Assembly (NCBI RefSeq): GCF_039534085.1
Contig: NZ_BAAAUT010000013.1
Span: 1 to 64,000 of the forward strand
Origin: Planomonospora_B alba
Lineage (GTDB): Bacteria; Actinomycetota; Actinomycetes; Streptosporangiales; Streptosporangiaceae
Reading direction: 5' to 3'
Length of the DNA: 64,000 bases
Shown here: positions 44,679 through 53,397 of the stretch, one piece after another
How positions within the stretch are numbered: the stretch's first letter is position 1
How the letters are laid out: each line of letters begins with the position of its first letter
Program-made: the position numbers and the translations under genes
The notes under the pieces: generated by a model
Seen by the model: the letters and a program-made list of their open reading frames with translations, nothing else
Databases searched by the model: none
Told to the model about the DNA's origin: nothing

Positions 44679-46751
44679 TCAGACGGGAAGGAACGGGCTG
44701 GCCCGTCCCGAGTGGGACACGTACAGCAGTTCGCGGGCCCGGGTGCAGGCCACGTAGAGCAGCCCCCGCTCGCGCTGGAGGTCGTGCGCCCGGGCGGTGA
44801 GGTCCTCCCCGGCCGGGGTGAGGGAGTCCGGCGCCGGCACGATCCCGTCCGCGACGCCGATCACCGCCACCCGCCGGAACTCCAGCCCCTTCATGCCGTG
44901 CAGCGTGGTCACCCGCACCCCCGTGTCCTTCAGCGCTGCCCTGGCGCCCCGGACGAGGTCGGCGGTCCTGGCGGCCACGGCGATCTCCCCCGGGGGGACG
45001 CCCTCGGAGATCCATCGCGCCACGTGCGCTGCCAGGCCGTTCAGCTCGTCCTCCGGTGAGTCGTAGGCGCGGACCACGGGATGCGGGCCGTGCCGGGTGG
45101 CGCGGAAACCGTACAACTCCTGCACCCCGGCCACCAGCCCGTCGGCCGGCCCGCCTCCGCGCAGCCGCACCCCCCAGGAGAGGATTTCCCCGGGGAGCCG
45201 GTAGGACACCTGGAGCCGGTGCCAGAGCGCGTCGATGCCGACGGAGGCGAGCGAGACCCGGGTGTCGAGCACGCGCTGGTGCGGGTCGCCCACGATGAAC
45301 AGGTCGTCCGGCGCGTGCGGCACCGCCGCGCGCAGCAGCCGCCACTGCGCGGGGTGCAGGTCCTGCGCCTCGTCCACCACGATGTGCCGGTACGGCTCCC
45401 GCCGCGGCGCGGCCTCCTCCAGCAGATCCCCGGTGGTCTGGCCGAGCAGGATCGAGGCGTCGGCGGCGAGCTGGAGCAGGGTGCGCTTGCCGCGCTCGGC
45501 CAGCCTCCCGGTGACGTGCTCGACCGCGGCCCAGACGGCGGCCCGCTCCTCGGCCGGGAGCGCGACGCCGCGGCCCGGGCGGGGGGCCGACAGATACTCG
45601 TCCAGGGTCAGCAGGTTCTGCGCCAGGATCACCTGCTCCCACTCGCGCAGCAGGAACGCCGGGCTGTGCCCGCTGCCCGTCTCCCGCCAGAGCCCGGCCA
45701 GCTCGTCCGCGCCGACGATCACCGGTGCGCGTCCCTCGGCCTCGGCCACGACGCGCTGGGCGAGCCGGTCCACGTTGCCGACCTCGATGCGCTTGCGGAC
45801 CACCCCGTCCTCGATCAGCACGTCGAGCCGGGCGGACAGCTCGGTGCTCAGCCCCTGGGAGAAGGTGACCAGCAGGACCGGGCCCGCGCCGCGCCGGGCC
45901 AGGAAGGCGGCCCGGTGCAGGGCGGTGAGGGTCTTGCCGGTGCCCGCGCCGCCGGTGACCAGGACCGGCTGCCCGTAGGAGTCCCGGTAGGCCAGCCGAC
46001 GCTGCGGCGGGTGCAGGAACACGCACCAGCCGGGCGCGTCGAGCACGTGGTTCAGCTCGCGCACGTCCGCGGCGAAGACGGCGCGGTCCGGGCTGCGCCG
46101 CAGCGCGGCGGCGAGGTCGTCGGGGTCGATGGGGTCGATGGGGTCCGCGGCGGACGGCGGGTCGGCCGGGCGGCAGGCGTCGAGCTCCCGCCAGGCCGTG
46201 GCCACCGACTCCCCCCGGGCGAGCGCGGCCAGCGGGGCGTACTGCGTCACCGGCAGCAGCGGCTCCAGCGCCTCCAGGGTCAGCTCGTCGGAGATCAGCC
46301 GGACCAGCGGGAGGAAGCGGTGGTCGACACCCAGCTCCGCCATGTCGCTGTCGCAGGTGTCGGCGAAGAGCCGGGCAGGGAACACCGCGGACGAGCGGCG
46401 GATCGCCCGCTCCGCCTGCTCCAGCGCCTCGGCGTCCCACACCTCGACCACACCGATCACCGGGTTGACCCCGAAGCGGTACCGCTGGGCGTAGGCCCAG
46501 GCGTCGGCGTCCGGCAGGACGGTCAGCAGCCAGTAGACGTCCCGCTGCCTGACCACGACACCGCGGTGCCGGTCGGCGAGGCGGAGCGTCGCGACCCGGT
46601 CGTCCCTGGCCCCCCTGACCCGCTCCGGGTGGGGCGCGCCGGAGGAGTTCTGCAGGAAGCGGCGCACGGAGACCAGCGCGTCCCGGCGCGCCGGCTGCGG
46701 CAGTGCGCCCAGCTCCACGGGGAACTCGGGGGAGATCGCGAGTCGGGGCAT
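44679..46751 (-). CDS. UvrD/Rep-type helicase with N-terminal RelE-like domain
   Basis: 690 aa. The first ~100 residues resemble a RelE/ParE fold (ARDDRVATLRLADRHRGVVV, then VYWLLTVLPDADAWAYAQRY). A superfamily 1A helicase follows: Walker A TGGAGTGKTLTALHRA with Lys273, VVDEAQDLHPAQWRLL at about residue 460, GDPHQRV, SYRLPGEI, TLHGMKGLEFRRV and a final GLLYVACTRARELLYV. No nuclease motif is seen. Its start is three bases from the stop of the 815-aa protein, so the two are cotranscribed; the 616-aa paralogue follows after 48 bases. Likely role: nucleic-acid unwinding coupled to an RNA-directed sensor or effector; the role is inference. Confidence 0.85.
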   Translation of the reverse strand: MPRLAISPEFPVELGALPQPARRDALVSVRRFLQNSSGAPHPERVRGARDDRVATLRLADRHRGVVVRQRDVYWLLTVLPDADAWAYAQRYRFGVNPVIGVVEVWDAEALEQAERAIRRSSAVFPARLFADTCDSDMAELGVDHRFLPLVRLISDELTLEALEPLLPVTQYAPLAALARGESVATAWRELDACRPADPPSAADPIDPIDPDDLAAALRRSPDRAVFAADVRELNHVLDAPGWCVFLHPPQRRLAYRDSYGQPVLVTGGAGTGKTLTALHRAAFLARRGAGPVLLVTFSQGLSTELSARLDVLIEDGVVRKRIEVGNVDRLAQRVVAEAEGRAPVIVGADELAGLWRETGSGHSPAFLLREWEQVILAQNLLTLDEYLSAPRPGRGVALPAEERAAVWAAVEHVTGRLAERGKRTLLQLAADASILLGQTTGDLLEEAAPRREPYRHIVVDEAQDLHPAQWRLLRAAVPHAPDDLFIVGDPHQRVLDTRVSLASVGIDALWHRLQVSYRLPGEILSWGVRLRGGGPADGLVAGVQELYGFRATRHGPHPVVRAYDSPEDELNGLAAHVARWISEGVPPGEIAVAARTADLVRGARAALKDTGVRVTTLHGMKGLEFRRVAVIGVADGIVPAPDSLTPAGEDLTARAHDLQRERGLLYVACTRARELLYVSHSGRASPFLPV

Positions 46752-46754
46752 CGG

Positions 46755-49202
46755 CTACGCCAGCAGGGACTGCAGGTCGCGGTCACCGCGCTCGCGCAGG
46801 CGGGCCAGGAGGTCGGGCAGGTCCGCCGACCCGCTCATCCCGATCCGGGTGGCGATGACCCGGGCGGCCTGCTCGACGGTGCCGCCGGGCGCGGTGTAGC
46901 CGACCAGCCGCAGGGCCCGCGCGACCGGGTCGGTCCCGGGGCTCGCGGCGGGCAGGTGCCTGGCGCGCAGGACCCCCTCCTCGGACAGCGTCAGGAACAG
47001 GTGGCTCCCCTCCTTGGCGCCGACGTCGTGCAGCAGGAGCACGAGCGAGTCCAGGGCCGGCCGGTCCCGCCAGCGCAGCGTCAGCTCGCCCACCATGCTG
47101 GTGACCGTACGGCTGTCGCCGGGGGCCAGCCCCAGGTAGGCGGCGAACCCGCTGGGCAGCGGGCACTCGGCGCCCGACAGGTGCTCGGCGGTGATGTCGA
47201 CCCGCAGCCACCAGCGGCCGTCCGGCTGCCGGAAGCAGCGGCGGGTGAGCGAGACGTCCTTGAGCGGCCGGGGCGTGACGGCCTCGGCGGGCCGTCCGGC
47301 CGCCTCCCCGGCGGCTTCCCGGGAGGGCTCCGGGGCCGGTTCGCGGCCGGGGCCTGCGTCCGGCGCCTGGCGGGGGGCCGCGCCGTTGGCGCGCCGGGCC
47401 GACTCGCCGGCGCCGAGGATGCGCAGCTGCGGCACGTTCTCCAGCCACTCCTTGGCGACCTCGGGGTGGATGCCGAGGGAGGAGACCAGTTCGAGGGCGC
47501 GGCCGACGGTCGGCGGGCGCTCGGCGCTGCTGATGAGGTCGCGGGTCCGGTGGCGCAGCTCGGCGATGTCGCCGTCCACCAGCCAGTCGTCGACCAGGTA
47601 GTAGTCGCCCAGGGTGGCCAGCACGAACTGCCACGCCGGCACGTCGAGGGAGCGCAGCTCCCGGGGGTGCCAGTCGGCCGCGCCGATCAGCCGCTCCACG
47701 GGGGCGGCCTTGCCGAGGGTCTTCCTGAGCGCCGCCAGGTGCGCCCGGTACGGCGCCGCCTCGTCGGAGGCGAGCCAGTCGCGCAGCCGCGCGCGCAGGT
47801 CGTCCTCGGCCTCCCGGACCACCTCGGCCGGGACCGCGAAGAGCTTGGCCAGCGCCTCGACGGTCGCCGGGTCGTCGGTGAACACCCTGTTCTGCGCGAC
47901 GGCCCAGCTCAGGTCCTCCAGGTCGGCGAAGGCCGCGTCCAGCAGCTCGTGCAGGGTCGCCGGCGCCGGGCGCCGGGGCGCGGGCGCGTCGGCTCCGGCG
48001 GATGCGGGGACCGGCTCGGGCGCGTCGCCGGCGCCCGCCGGTCCGCGCGCGGGCTCGGGCTCCGGCTCGCGCGCGGGCTCGGGCTCGGGTTCCGGCTCGG
48101 GCGCGGGCGCGGGGCGGGCATCCGGCTCGTGCGCGGCCTCGGGCTCCCGCACGGCCTCGGGCCCGTCCGCGGCGGGGGAGCCGGGACCGGCGTCCGGGGC
48201 GGAGACGGCCTCCGGCTGGAAGGCGGCCTCGGAGCGCAGGGCGGCCTCGGCCCAGGGCTCGGTCTCGATCCGGGGGGCGGGCAGGGGATCGGGCAGAGGA
48301 TCGGGCAGGGACCTGGTCCAGGGGTCGAACCCGCGCGCGGGACCGGTCCCGGGCAGCGGCGGCCGGGGCCCGGGCAGGGGATCCGGCCCGGACCCGGCGG
48401 CGGCAGGGAGCCCGGGCTCCGCGGCGATCCGAGGTTCCGGCAGGGACCGTGCGGGCTCGTCCCCGGACTCCGGGGCCGGGAGGTCGGAGACGGCCTCGGG
48501 CGTGCTCTCGGCTGCCCGCCCGGCCTCGATCTCGGCTGCCCGCCCGGCCTCGGCCACGGGCCCGGCCTCGGCCTCCGGCGCGGTGGAGGCCGGGGCCGGG
48601 ACCTCCGGCTCGGCGTCCGCGCTCCCGGACTCGGGCGCGGCGACGGGCCGCGCGTCCTCCGATGCCTCCGGAGCCTCCAGTCCCACCGGGGCCTCCGGTG
48701 CTTCCAGGTCCGCCGGTGCTTCCAGGCCCGCGGGGGTCTCCGGCGCCTGCGGTACGGCGGCGCGGCGCTCCTCGGCGGCGGGCCGCGGCGCGGCGGACAC
48801 CGGCGACAGCCGGGCGAAGACCGCGGAGAAGAGCGTGGTCAGCAGCGGGCGCGGCTGGACGAAGGGCTGGTCCCGCAGGTCGTGGCCGGTCAGGGAGAGC
48901 AGCCCGGCCCAGGAGCCTGCCCGGTCCAGGGCGATGGCCGTGCAGGGCTCGTCGGCCTCGTCGGGATCCAGGACGTACAGGGCGGGGAGGACGTCGCCGA
49001 CGGCCGCGGCGGGCCAGTGCTCCAGCGCGACCTCCGTGACGATCTCCGCGAGCCGGTCGGCGCCCAGCACGGACAGGACCGTGGGCAGGGGCAGACTGCG
49101 CCACCAGGCGTCCGGCAGATCGGGCTGGTCCCGCAGGACCGGGATCGCGGCCGCGTCGCTCCAGCGCAACGGCGGCACAAGGTCACTAAGACAGACGTTC
49201 AT
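46755..49202 (-). CDS. Large paralogue C of the sigma-4-like protein with acidic Pro/Glu linker
   Basis: 815 aa; ATG 49202 follows AGGGAA. The N-terminal ~125 residues (MNVCLSDLVPPLRW) are homologous to the 616-aa protein. Then comes a ~270-residue Pro/Ala/Glu low-complexity linker (PEPEPEPAREPEPE). A degenerate version of the HTH region follows (VEALAKLFAVPAEVVREAED), then PAWQFVLATLGDYYLVDDWL and KEWLENVPQLRIL. The shared C-terminal domain has RRCFRQPDGRWWLRVDITAE and GFAAYLGLAPG. The winged-helix insert of the shorter paralogue is absent. Head of the helicase operon. Function unknown. Confidence 0.75.
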   Translation of the reverse strand: MNVCLSDLVPPLRWSDAAAIPVLRDQPDLPDAWWRSLPLPTVLSVLGADRLAEIVTEVALEHWPAAAVGDVLPALYVLDPDEADEPCTAIALDRAGSWAGLLSLTGHDLRDQPFVQPRPLLTTLFSAVFARLSPVSAAPRPAAEERRAAVPQAPETPAGLEAPADLEAPEAPVGLEAPEASEDARPVAAPESGSADAEPEVPAPASTAPEAEAGPVAEAGRAAEIEAGRAAESTPEAVSDLPAPESGDEPARSLPEPRIAAEPGLPAAAGSGPDPLPGPRPPLPGTGPARGFDPWTRSLPDPLPDPLPAPRIETEPWAEAALRSEAAFQPEAVSAPDAGPGSPAADGPEAVREPEAAHEPDARPAPAPEPEPEPEPAREPEPEPARGPAGAGDAPEPVPASAGADAPAPRRPAPATLHELLDAAFADLEDLSWAVAQNRVFTDDPATVEALAKLFAVPAEVVREAEDDLRARLRDWLASDEAAPYRAHLAALRKTLGKAAPVERLIGAADWHPRELRSLDVPAWQFVLATLGDYYLVDDWLVDGDIAELRHRTRDLISSAERPPTVGRALELVSSLGIHPEVAKEWLENVPQLRILGAGESARRANGAAPRQAPDAGPGREPAPEPSREAAGEAAGRPAEAVTPRPLKDVSLTRRCFRQPDGRWWLRVDITAEHLSGAECPLPSGFAAYLGLAPGDSRTVTSMVGELTLRWRDRPALDSLVLLLHDVGAKEGSHLFLTLSEEGVLRARHLPAASPGTDPVARALRLVGYTAPGGTVEQAARVIATRIGMSGSADLPDLLARLRERGDRDLQSLLA

Positions 49203-49329
49203 CCGTTCCCTTCACCAGCCCCTCAAGCCGCCCGAGTCACTCCTCGTCGCTGGAGAACGAGACTCATGGAACAGACCATAGTCTGGCAAATCGCCTCAGT
49301 GCACCGGGGTGGTCCCAGCGGGGGCGGTC

Positions 49330-50106
49330 TCAGCGGCGGACGGCCGCGAACCGGAGCCGTACGTAGTCGGCCATCCAGCCGGTCTCGCGCCGCAGCGCGG
49401 GCGCTGCCAGTTCGTTCACCCGGCGCAGCAGCGGCTCGACCAGCTCGGCCGGAACCTGGTGGAGCAGGGAGCCGGCGAACATCCGGACCCAGTCCGCCGC
49501 GCCGTTGGGGCATTCGTCAAGTGGCGTCGGCCGGTCGAAGTACTCGAGAATGCGGACGACGAAGCCGCCCTTCTCCAGCCGCGCGGCGTACTCGGCCGGG
49601 GTCGGGAAGTACCACGGCAGGTCCGGGTCGCGCAGTCCGTGCTCGCGCCAGGCGGTGGAGACCGCCGCGATCAGCGCGGCGCAGTTGCCCGCGCCGCCCA
49701 TCTCCGCCACGAACCGCCCGCCCGGGGTCAGCGCCTCCCGGACGCTGGCGATCACCGCGTCCGGTTCGCTGCCCATCCAGTGCAGGGCCGCGTTGGAGAA
49801 GACCGCGTCGTACGGCTGCGCGACCACGAAGTCGCGGCCGTCGCCGACGATGAAGTCCAGCCCGGGATACTGCGCCAGGGCCTTCTCGATCATCGCGGGG
49901 GAGCCGTCGATGCCCAGCACGCGGGCGCCCCGGGAAGCGATCTCGGCCGTCAGCACCCCGGTGCCGCACCCCAGGTCCAGCACGCGCTCCCCGGGCCGGG
50001 GATCCAGCAGGTCGACCAGCGGGGCGCCGTACGCCGAGATGTATCCGAGGCCGCTGTCGTAGGTGCGAGCGTTCCAGTTCATCAAGCTCGGTGTGTCGTA
50101 TCGCAA
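49330..50106 (-). CDS. SAM-dependent methyltransferase (trans-aconitate methyltransferase-like)
   Basis: 258 aa from TTG 50106, or 250 aa from ATG 50082; neither has a strong RBS. Class I motifs: VLDLGCGTGVLTAEIA, acidic GIDGS, VGDGRDF, and YDAVFSNAALHWM with LTPGGRFVAEM. The N-terminal WNARTYDSGLGYIS and the NAALHW motif are typical of the trans-aconitate 2-methyltransferase/arsenite-like group. The substrate is unverified. Confidence 0.82.
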   Translation of the reverse strand: MRYDTPSLMNWNARTYDSGLGYISAYGAPLVDLLDPRPGERVLDLGCGTGVLTAEIASRGARVLGIDGSPAMIEKALAQYPGLDFIVGDGRDFVVAQPYDAVFSNAALHWMGSEPDAVIASVREALTPGGRFVAEMGGAGNCAALIAAVSTAWREHGLRDPDLPWYFPTPAEYAARLEKGGFVVRILEYFDRPTPLDECPNGAADWVRMFAGSLLHQVPAELVEPLLRRVNELAAPALRRETGWMADYVRLRFAAVRR

Positions 50107-50223
50107 GATGATCAGCTCACATTCCGAGACCGCAGCCCCTCAACGGCAAACCCTCCCGACACTTTAGAGGCTGGCGCATCGCGCGGCGTATCAGTCCCGC
50201 AGGCCACACCGCCCCCGGGCGGC

Positions 50224-51318
50224 TCACCCGACGGCGCCGTCCCACTCGCTCTCGAGGACGGCCTTGGCCGCGTCGATCTGCGGGACGGTCAGGACCACCG
50301 GCTCGGCGTCCGTCTCCGGGAGCCTGGCGGCCAGTTCGGCGTCCAGGGCACCGCTCATGCGCAGGGCCTCCATGCGGACGGGCCGGGCGTACCCCTTCAG
50401 GAAGAGGTTCTGGCCCCGGTCGGAGAAGACGAACTCCTGCCAGAGCCGGGCCGCCGCCGGATGCGGCGCGGCGGCGTTGATGGCCTGCACGTAGTAGGAC
50501 GCGATCGTGCTCTGGCCCGGGATCGCCACCCTCCAATCGGGCCTGCCCTTCTCGGCCTCCTCGGCGGCCCGCTCGGCGTTGAGGAAGTCCCAGTCGAGCA
50601 CGACGGAGGGGGTGCTCCCGTCGGCCGCGATGTTCCCGGCCTCCTCCAGCCCGCGGAAGAACTCCACGCCCCGCTCCGCGTCCGCCTCGCCGTCGCGCAG
50701 CGAGGCGGTCATCACGCCGCTGAAGGCGGCCGCGTTCTTCCTGGGGTCCCCGGGCAGCCAGACGCTGTGGCCGGACTTGCGCAGATCGTCGTAGGAGGCG
50801 GGGGCCCGGACCCGGCGCGCGTCGTAGCCGACGGACATGTAACCGCCGTAGGCGGCGTACCACTTGCCGGAGTGGTCCTTGAGGTGGTCGGGGATGTCCT
50901 GCCAGGCGCGGACCTTGTAGGGGGCGAAGGAGTCCGCGGCCGCCACCGCCGTCTCCAGGCTCAGGTCGAACACGTCGGGCCGCAGCTGCTCGGCGGCCTC
51001 GATCTGGCGCTGACTGCTCGCGCCGGGCTCCAGCTCGTTCACCGTGATCCCGTACTCGTCGGAGAACGCCTCGATGATCTCGCCGTAGTTCACCCAGTTC
51101 CGGGCCAGGCCCACCACGTTGAGCGAGCCCTCCTTCCGGGCCGCCTCGATGAGCCGCTCCATGCTCGTGAACCCCTCCTCCAGGGAGGCGGCCTGGAGCT
51201 TCACCGGGGGGAGCGGGGTTCCCTCGGTGGCCGGTGCGCCGCCGCATCCGGTGATCGCGGCGGTGAGGACCACGGCGGTGGCGATGGCGAATCGGGTGCA
51301 TGCAGTCACGGGGCGCAT
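50224..51318 (-). CDS. ABC transporter substrate-binding lipoprotein (iron/polyamine type), orphan
   Basis: 364 aa. A lipoprotein signal with lipobox AITGC near residue 25. The mature domain reads MERLIEAARKEGSLNVVGL, WVNYGEIIEAFSDEYGI, DVFDLSLETA, GYMSVGYDARRV and NAAAPHPAAARLWQEFVFS, as in periplasmic-binding family 1-type iron(III) and spermidine/putrescine proteins. No permease or ATPase gene is adjacent, so it must use a distant transporter or act as a scavenger. Confidence 0.85.
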   Translation of the reverse strand: MRPVTACTRFAIATAVVLTAAITGCGGAPATEGTPLPPVKLQAASLEEGFTSMERLIEAARKEGSLNVVGLARNWVNYGEIIEAFSDEYGITVNELEPGASSQRQIEAAEQLRPDVFDLSLETAVAAADSFAPYKVRAWQDIPDHLKDHSGKWYAAYGGYMSVGYDARRVRAPASYDDLRKSGHSVWLPGDPRKNAAAFSGVMTASLRDGEADAERGVEFFRGLEEAGNIAADGSTPSVVLDWDFLNAERAAEEAEKGRPDWRVAIPGQSTIASYYVQAINAAAPHPAAARLWQEFVFSDRGQNLFLKGYARPVRMEALRMSGALDAELAARLPETDAEPVVLTVPQIDAAKAVLESEWDGAVG

Positions 51319-51487
51319 ACTCCCTGCGGGGCCCGGAGGGGTCGAGGAGGCGCGGCCGTTCTTGGTGAACGGCTTACACCGGCGCGCACCGCGCGGTACG
51401 GGGACGGACCCGGGCGGGGGCGGCCGTTGACCCGGCGGCCGTCCGCGGTCAGCCGGCCCTGCGACCGGCCCTGCGGCCGGTCCGCGG

Positions 51488-51751
51488 TCAGCCCGGGACC
51501 GGGCCGCCGCCGCGCGGGTCGCCGCTCCGCGGGCCTCCCGCGACGACCTTGGCCGCCACCAGGGCCTCCTCGGGGATCTCCACGAGGGTGCCGTCCCGCT
51601 TGCGCACCCCGAGCACGCCGTCGCGCCAGAACTCCAGCTCGCCGACGGCGTCCCGGAAACCTTCGGGGACCCTTCGCCGGGTCGTTACCCTTTTCCCCAC
51701 GTCGGAGGGGTTTACTGTGATGGTCAGGCGGGCGCCGAAGCGAGGAGTCAC
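51488..51751 (-). CDS. Stand-alone SH3-like domain related to Rv0428c N-terminus
   Basis: 87 aa; GTG 51751 with a G-rich RBS. VGKRVTTRRRVPEGFRDAVG followed by ELEFWRDGVLGVRKRDG and PEEALVAAKVV matches the small SH3-like domain normally fused to a GNAT acetyltransferase in actinobacteria (Rv0428c type). Here the frame stops just after it, so the acetyltransferase half is absent. Divergent from the ferredoxin gene. Confidence 0.6.
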   Translation of the reverse strand: MTPRFGARLTITVNPSDVGKRVTTRRRVPEGFRDAVGELEFWRDGVLGVRKRDGTLVEIPEEALVAAKVVAGGPRSGDPRGGGPVPG

Positions 51752-51863
51752 CGCGTTTCGCCCCCCTCCCGTTTCAGACTCGCGGCGGGCACGGCAATAC
51801 TCTAGGGCGTAGCAACCCGCGGTCGAAGTCGTGCCTAGGTGCGTAAAGAAGAAGGAGCCCGAG

Positions 51864-52190
51864 GTGACCTACGTCATCGCGCAGCCTTGCGTGGACGTCC
51901 TGGACAAGGCGTGCATCGAGGAGTGCCCCGTCGATTGCATCTACGAGGGCGAGCGCATGCTCTACATCCACCCCGACGAGTGCGTGGACTGCGGTGCGTG
52001 CGAGCCTGTCTGCCCCGTCGAGGCGATCTTCTACGAGGACGACCTCCCCGAGCAGTGGAAGGACTTCTACAAGGCCAACGTCGAGTTCTTCGAGGACCTC
52101 GGTTCGCCCGGCGGCGCCTCCAAGGTCGGCAAGATCGAGAAGGACCACCCGGTCGTCGCGGCCCTGCCGCCGCAGGCCGAGGGCCACTAG
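51864..52190 (+). CDS. fdxA: Seven-iron ferredoxin (3Fe-4S/4Fe-4S)
   Basis: 108 aa from GTG 51864 with AGAAGGAG six bases upstream. TYVIAQPCVDVLDKACIEEC starts the 3Fe-4S/4Fe-4S site, followed by PVDCIYEG, then CVDCGACEPVCPVEAI, the pattern of Mycobacterium FdxC and Streptomyces FdxA. It donates low-potential electrons. The gene is followed by dapC as in M. tuberculosis Rv1177-Rv1178. Confidence 0.93.
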   Translation: MTYVIAQPCVDVLDKACIEECPVDCIYEGERMLYIHPDECVDCGACEPVCPVEAIFYEDDLPEQWKDFYKANVEFFEDLGSPGGASKVGKIEKDHPVVAALPPQAEGH

Positions 52191-52306
52191 AACGCCGCCG
52201 GGCCGGGAGGCGGTGCGGCGCCGGATCGCCACCGCCCCCCGCCCAGGGGGACCATCACGACCTCTCCCCCGTCCCGTGCCGGGCGGGGGCGCTAGCGGGG
52301 AGAACT

Positions 52307-53386
52307 GTGTTCGGGCTGCCTGACTTTCCGTGGGACCGGCTCACGCCGTACAAGGAGCTGGCGCTGGCGCATCCCGGCGGCATCGTCGACCTGTCGGTGG
52401 GCACCCCCGTCGACCCGGTGCCCGAGGTCGCCCGGCGGGCGCTGGCGGAGGCCGCCGACAGCCCCGGATACCCGCTGACCTACGGCACCGAGCGGCTGCG
52501 CGCCGCCGCGGCCGGATGGCTGAGGCGCAGGCACGGCGTGGCCGTCGACCAGGCGAACGTGCTGCCGCTGATCGGCTCCAAGGAGTTCGTCGCCTGGCTG
52601 CCGACGCTGCTCGGCGTCGGCCCCGGCCGGCGGGTGGTCTTCCCCGAGCTGGCCTACCCCACCTATGACGTGGGGGCGCGCATCGCGGGCGCGGAGCCGT
52701 ACCCCGCGGACGGCCTGCTCGCGCTCGGGCCGGAGCGCGTGCCGCTGGTCTGGGTCAACTCCCCGTCCAACCCGACCGGCAGGGTCCTGCCCGCCGAGCA
52801 CCTGCGCAAGGTCGTCTCCTGGGCGCGCGAGCACGGCGCGGTCGTCGCCTCCGACGAGTGCTACATCGAGCTGGGCTGGGAGGAGGAGCCGATCTCGGTC
52901 CTCCACCCGGACGTGTGCGGCGGCTCCCACGAGGGGCTGCTCGCGGTGCACTCGCTGTCCAAGCGCTCCAACCTGGCCGGCTACCGGGCGGGGTTCGTCG
53001 CGGGCGACCCCGCGCTGATCAAGCGGTTGCTGGAGGTCCGCAAGCACGCGGGCATGATGATGCCGGCGCCGGTCCAGGCGGCGATGGCCGCGGTGCTCGA
53101 CGACGACGCGCACGCCGAGGAGCAGAAGGCCGTCTACGCGGCGCGGCGGGCGGCGCTCCGCCCCGCGCTGGAGGCGGCGGGCTGGCGGATCGAGCACTCC
53201 GCCGCCGGGCTGTACCTGTGGGCCTCCGACGGCACGGGCTGCTGGGACCAGGTGCGCAGACTCGCCGAGAAGGGGATCCTCGTCGCACCCGGTGACTTCT
53301 ACGGCACGGCGGGCGGGGGACATGTCCGGATCGCTCTGACGGCCAGTGACGAACGGGTCAGTGCGGCGGTGCGCCGCCTCCAGTAG
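52307..53386 (+). CDS. dapC: Succinyldiaminopimelate aminotransferase DapC
   Basis: 359 aa from GTG 52307 after GGGGAGA. Fold type I PLP aminotransferase: IVDLSVGTPVDPVP, PGYPLTYGTERLR, NSPSNPTGRVLP, ASDECYIELGW and the PLP Lys in HSLSKRSNLAGYRAGF. The fdxA-dapC neighbourhood and the sequence style fit the actinobacterial DapC of lysine and diaminopimelate synthesis. dapE lies 1.7 kb downstream. Confidence 0.9.
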   Translation: MFGLPDFPWDRLTPYKELALAHPGGIVDLSVGTPVDPVPEVARRALAEAADSPGYPLTYGTERLRAAAAGWLRRRHGVAVDQANVLPLIGSKEFVAWLPTLLGVGPGRRVVFPELAYPTYDVGARIAGAEPYPADGLLALGPERVPLVWVNSPSNPTGRVLPAEHLRKVVSWAREHGAVVASDECYIELGWEEEPISVLHPDVCGGSHEGLLAVHSLSKRSNLAGYRAGFVAGDPALIKRLLEVRKHAGMMMPAPVQAAMAAVLDDDAHAEEQKAVYAARRAALRPALEAAGWRIEHSAAGLYLWASDGTGCWDQVRRLAEKGILVAPGDFYGTAGGGHVRIALTASDERVSAAVRRLQ

Positions 53387-53397
53387 GATCGCGCGGC

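Noticed and set aside
45081..49853. A 1590-codon open frame on the plus strand
   Set aside because: Shadow of the helicase and its 815-aa neighbour; composition dominated by Gly/Arg/Val repeats with no domain.
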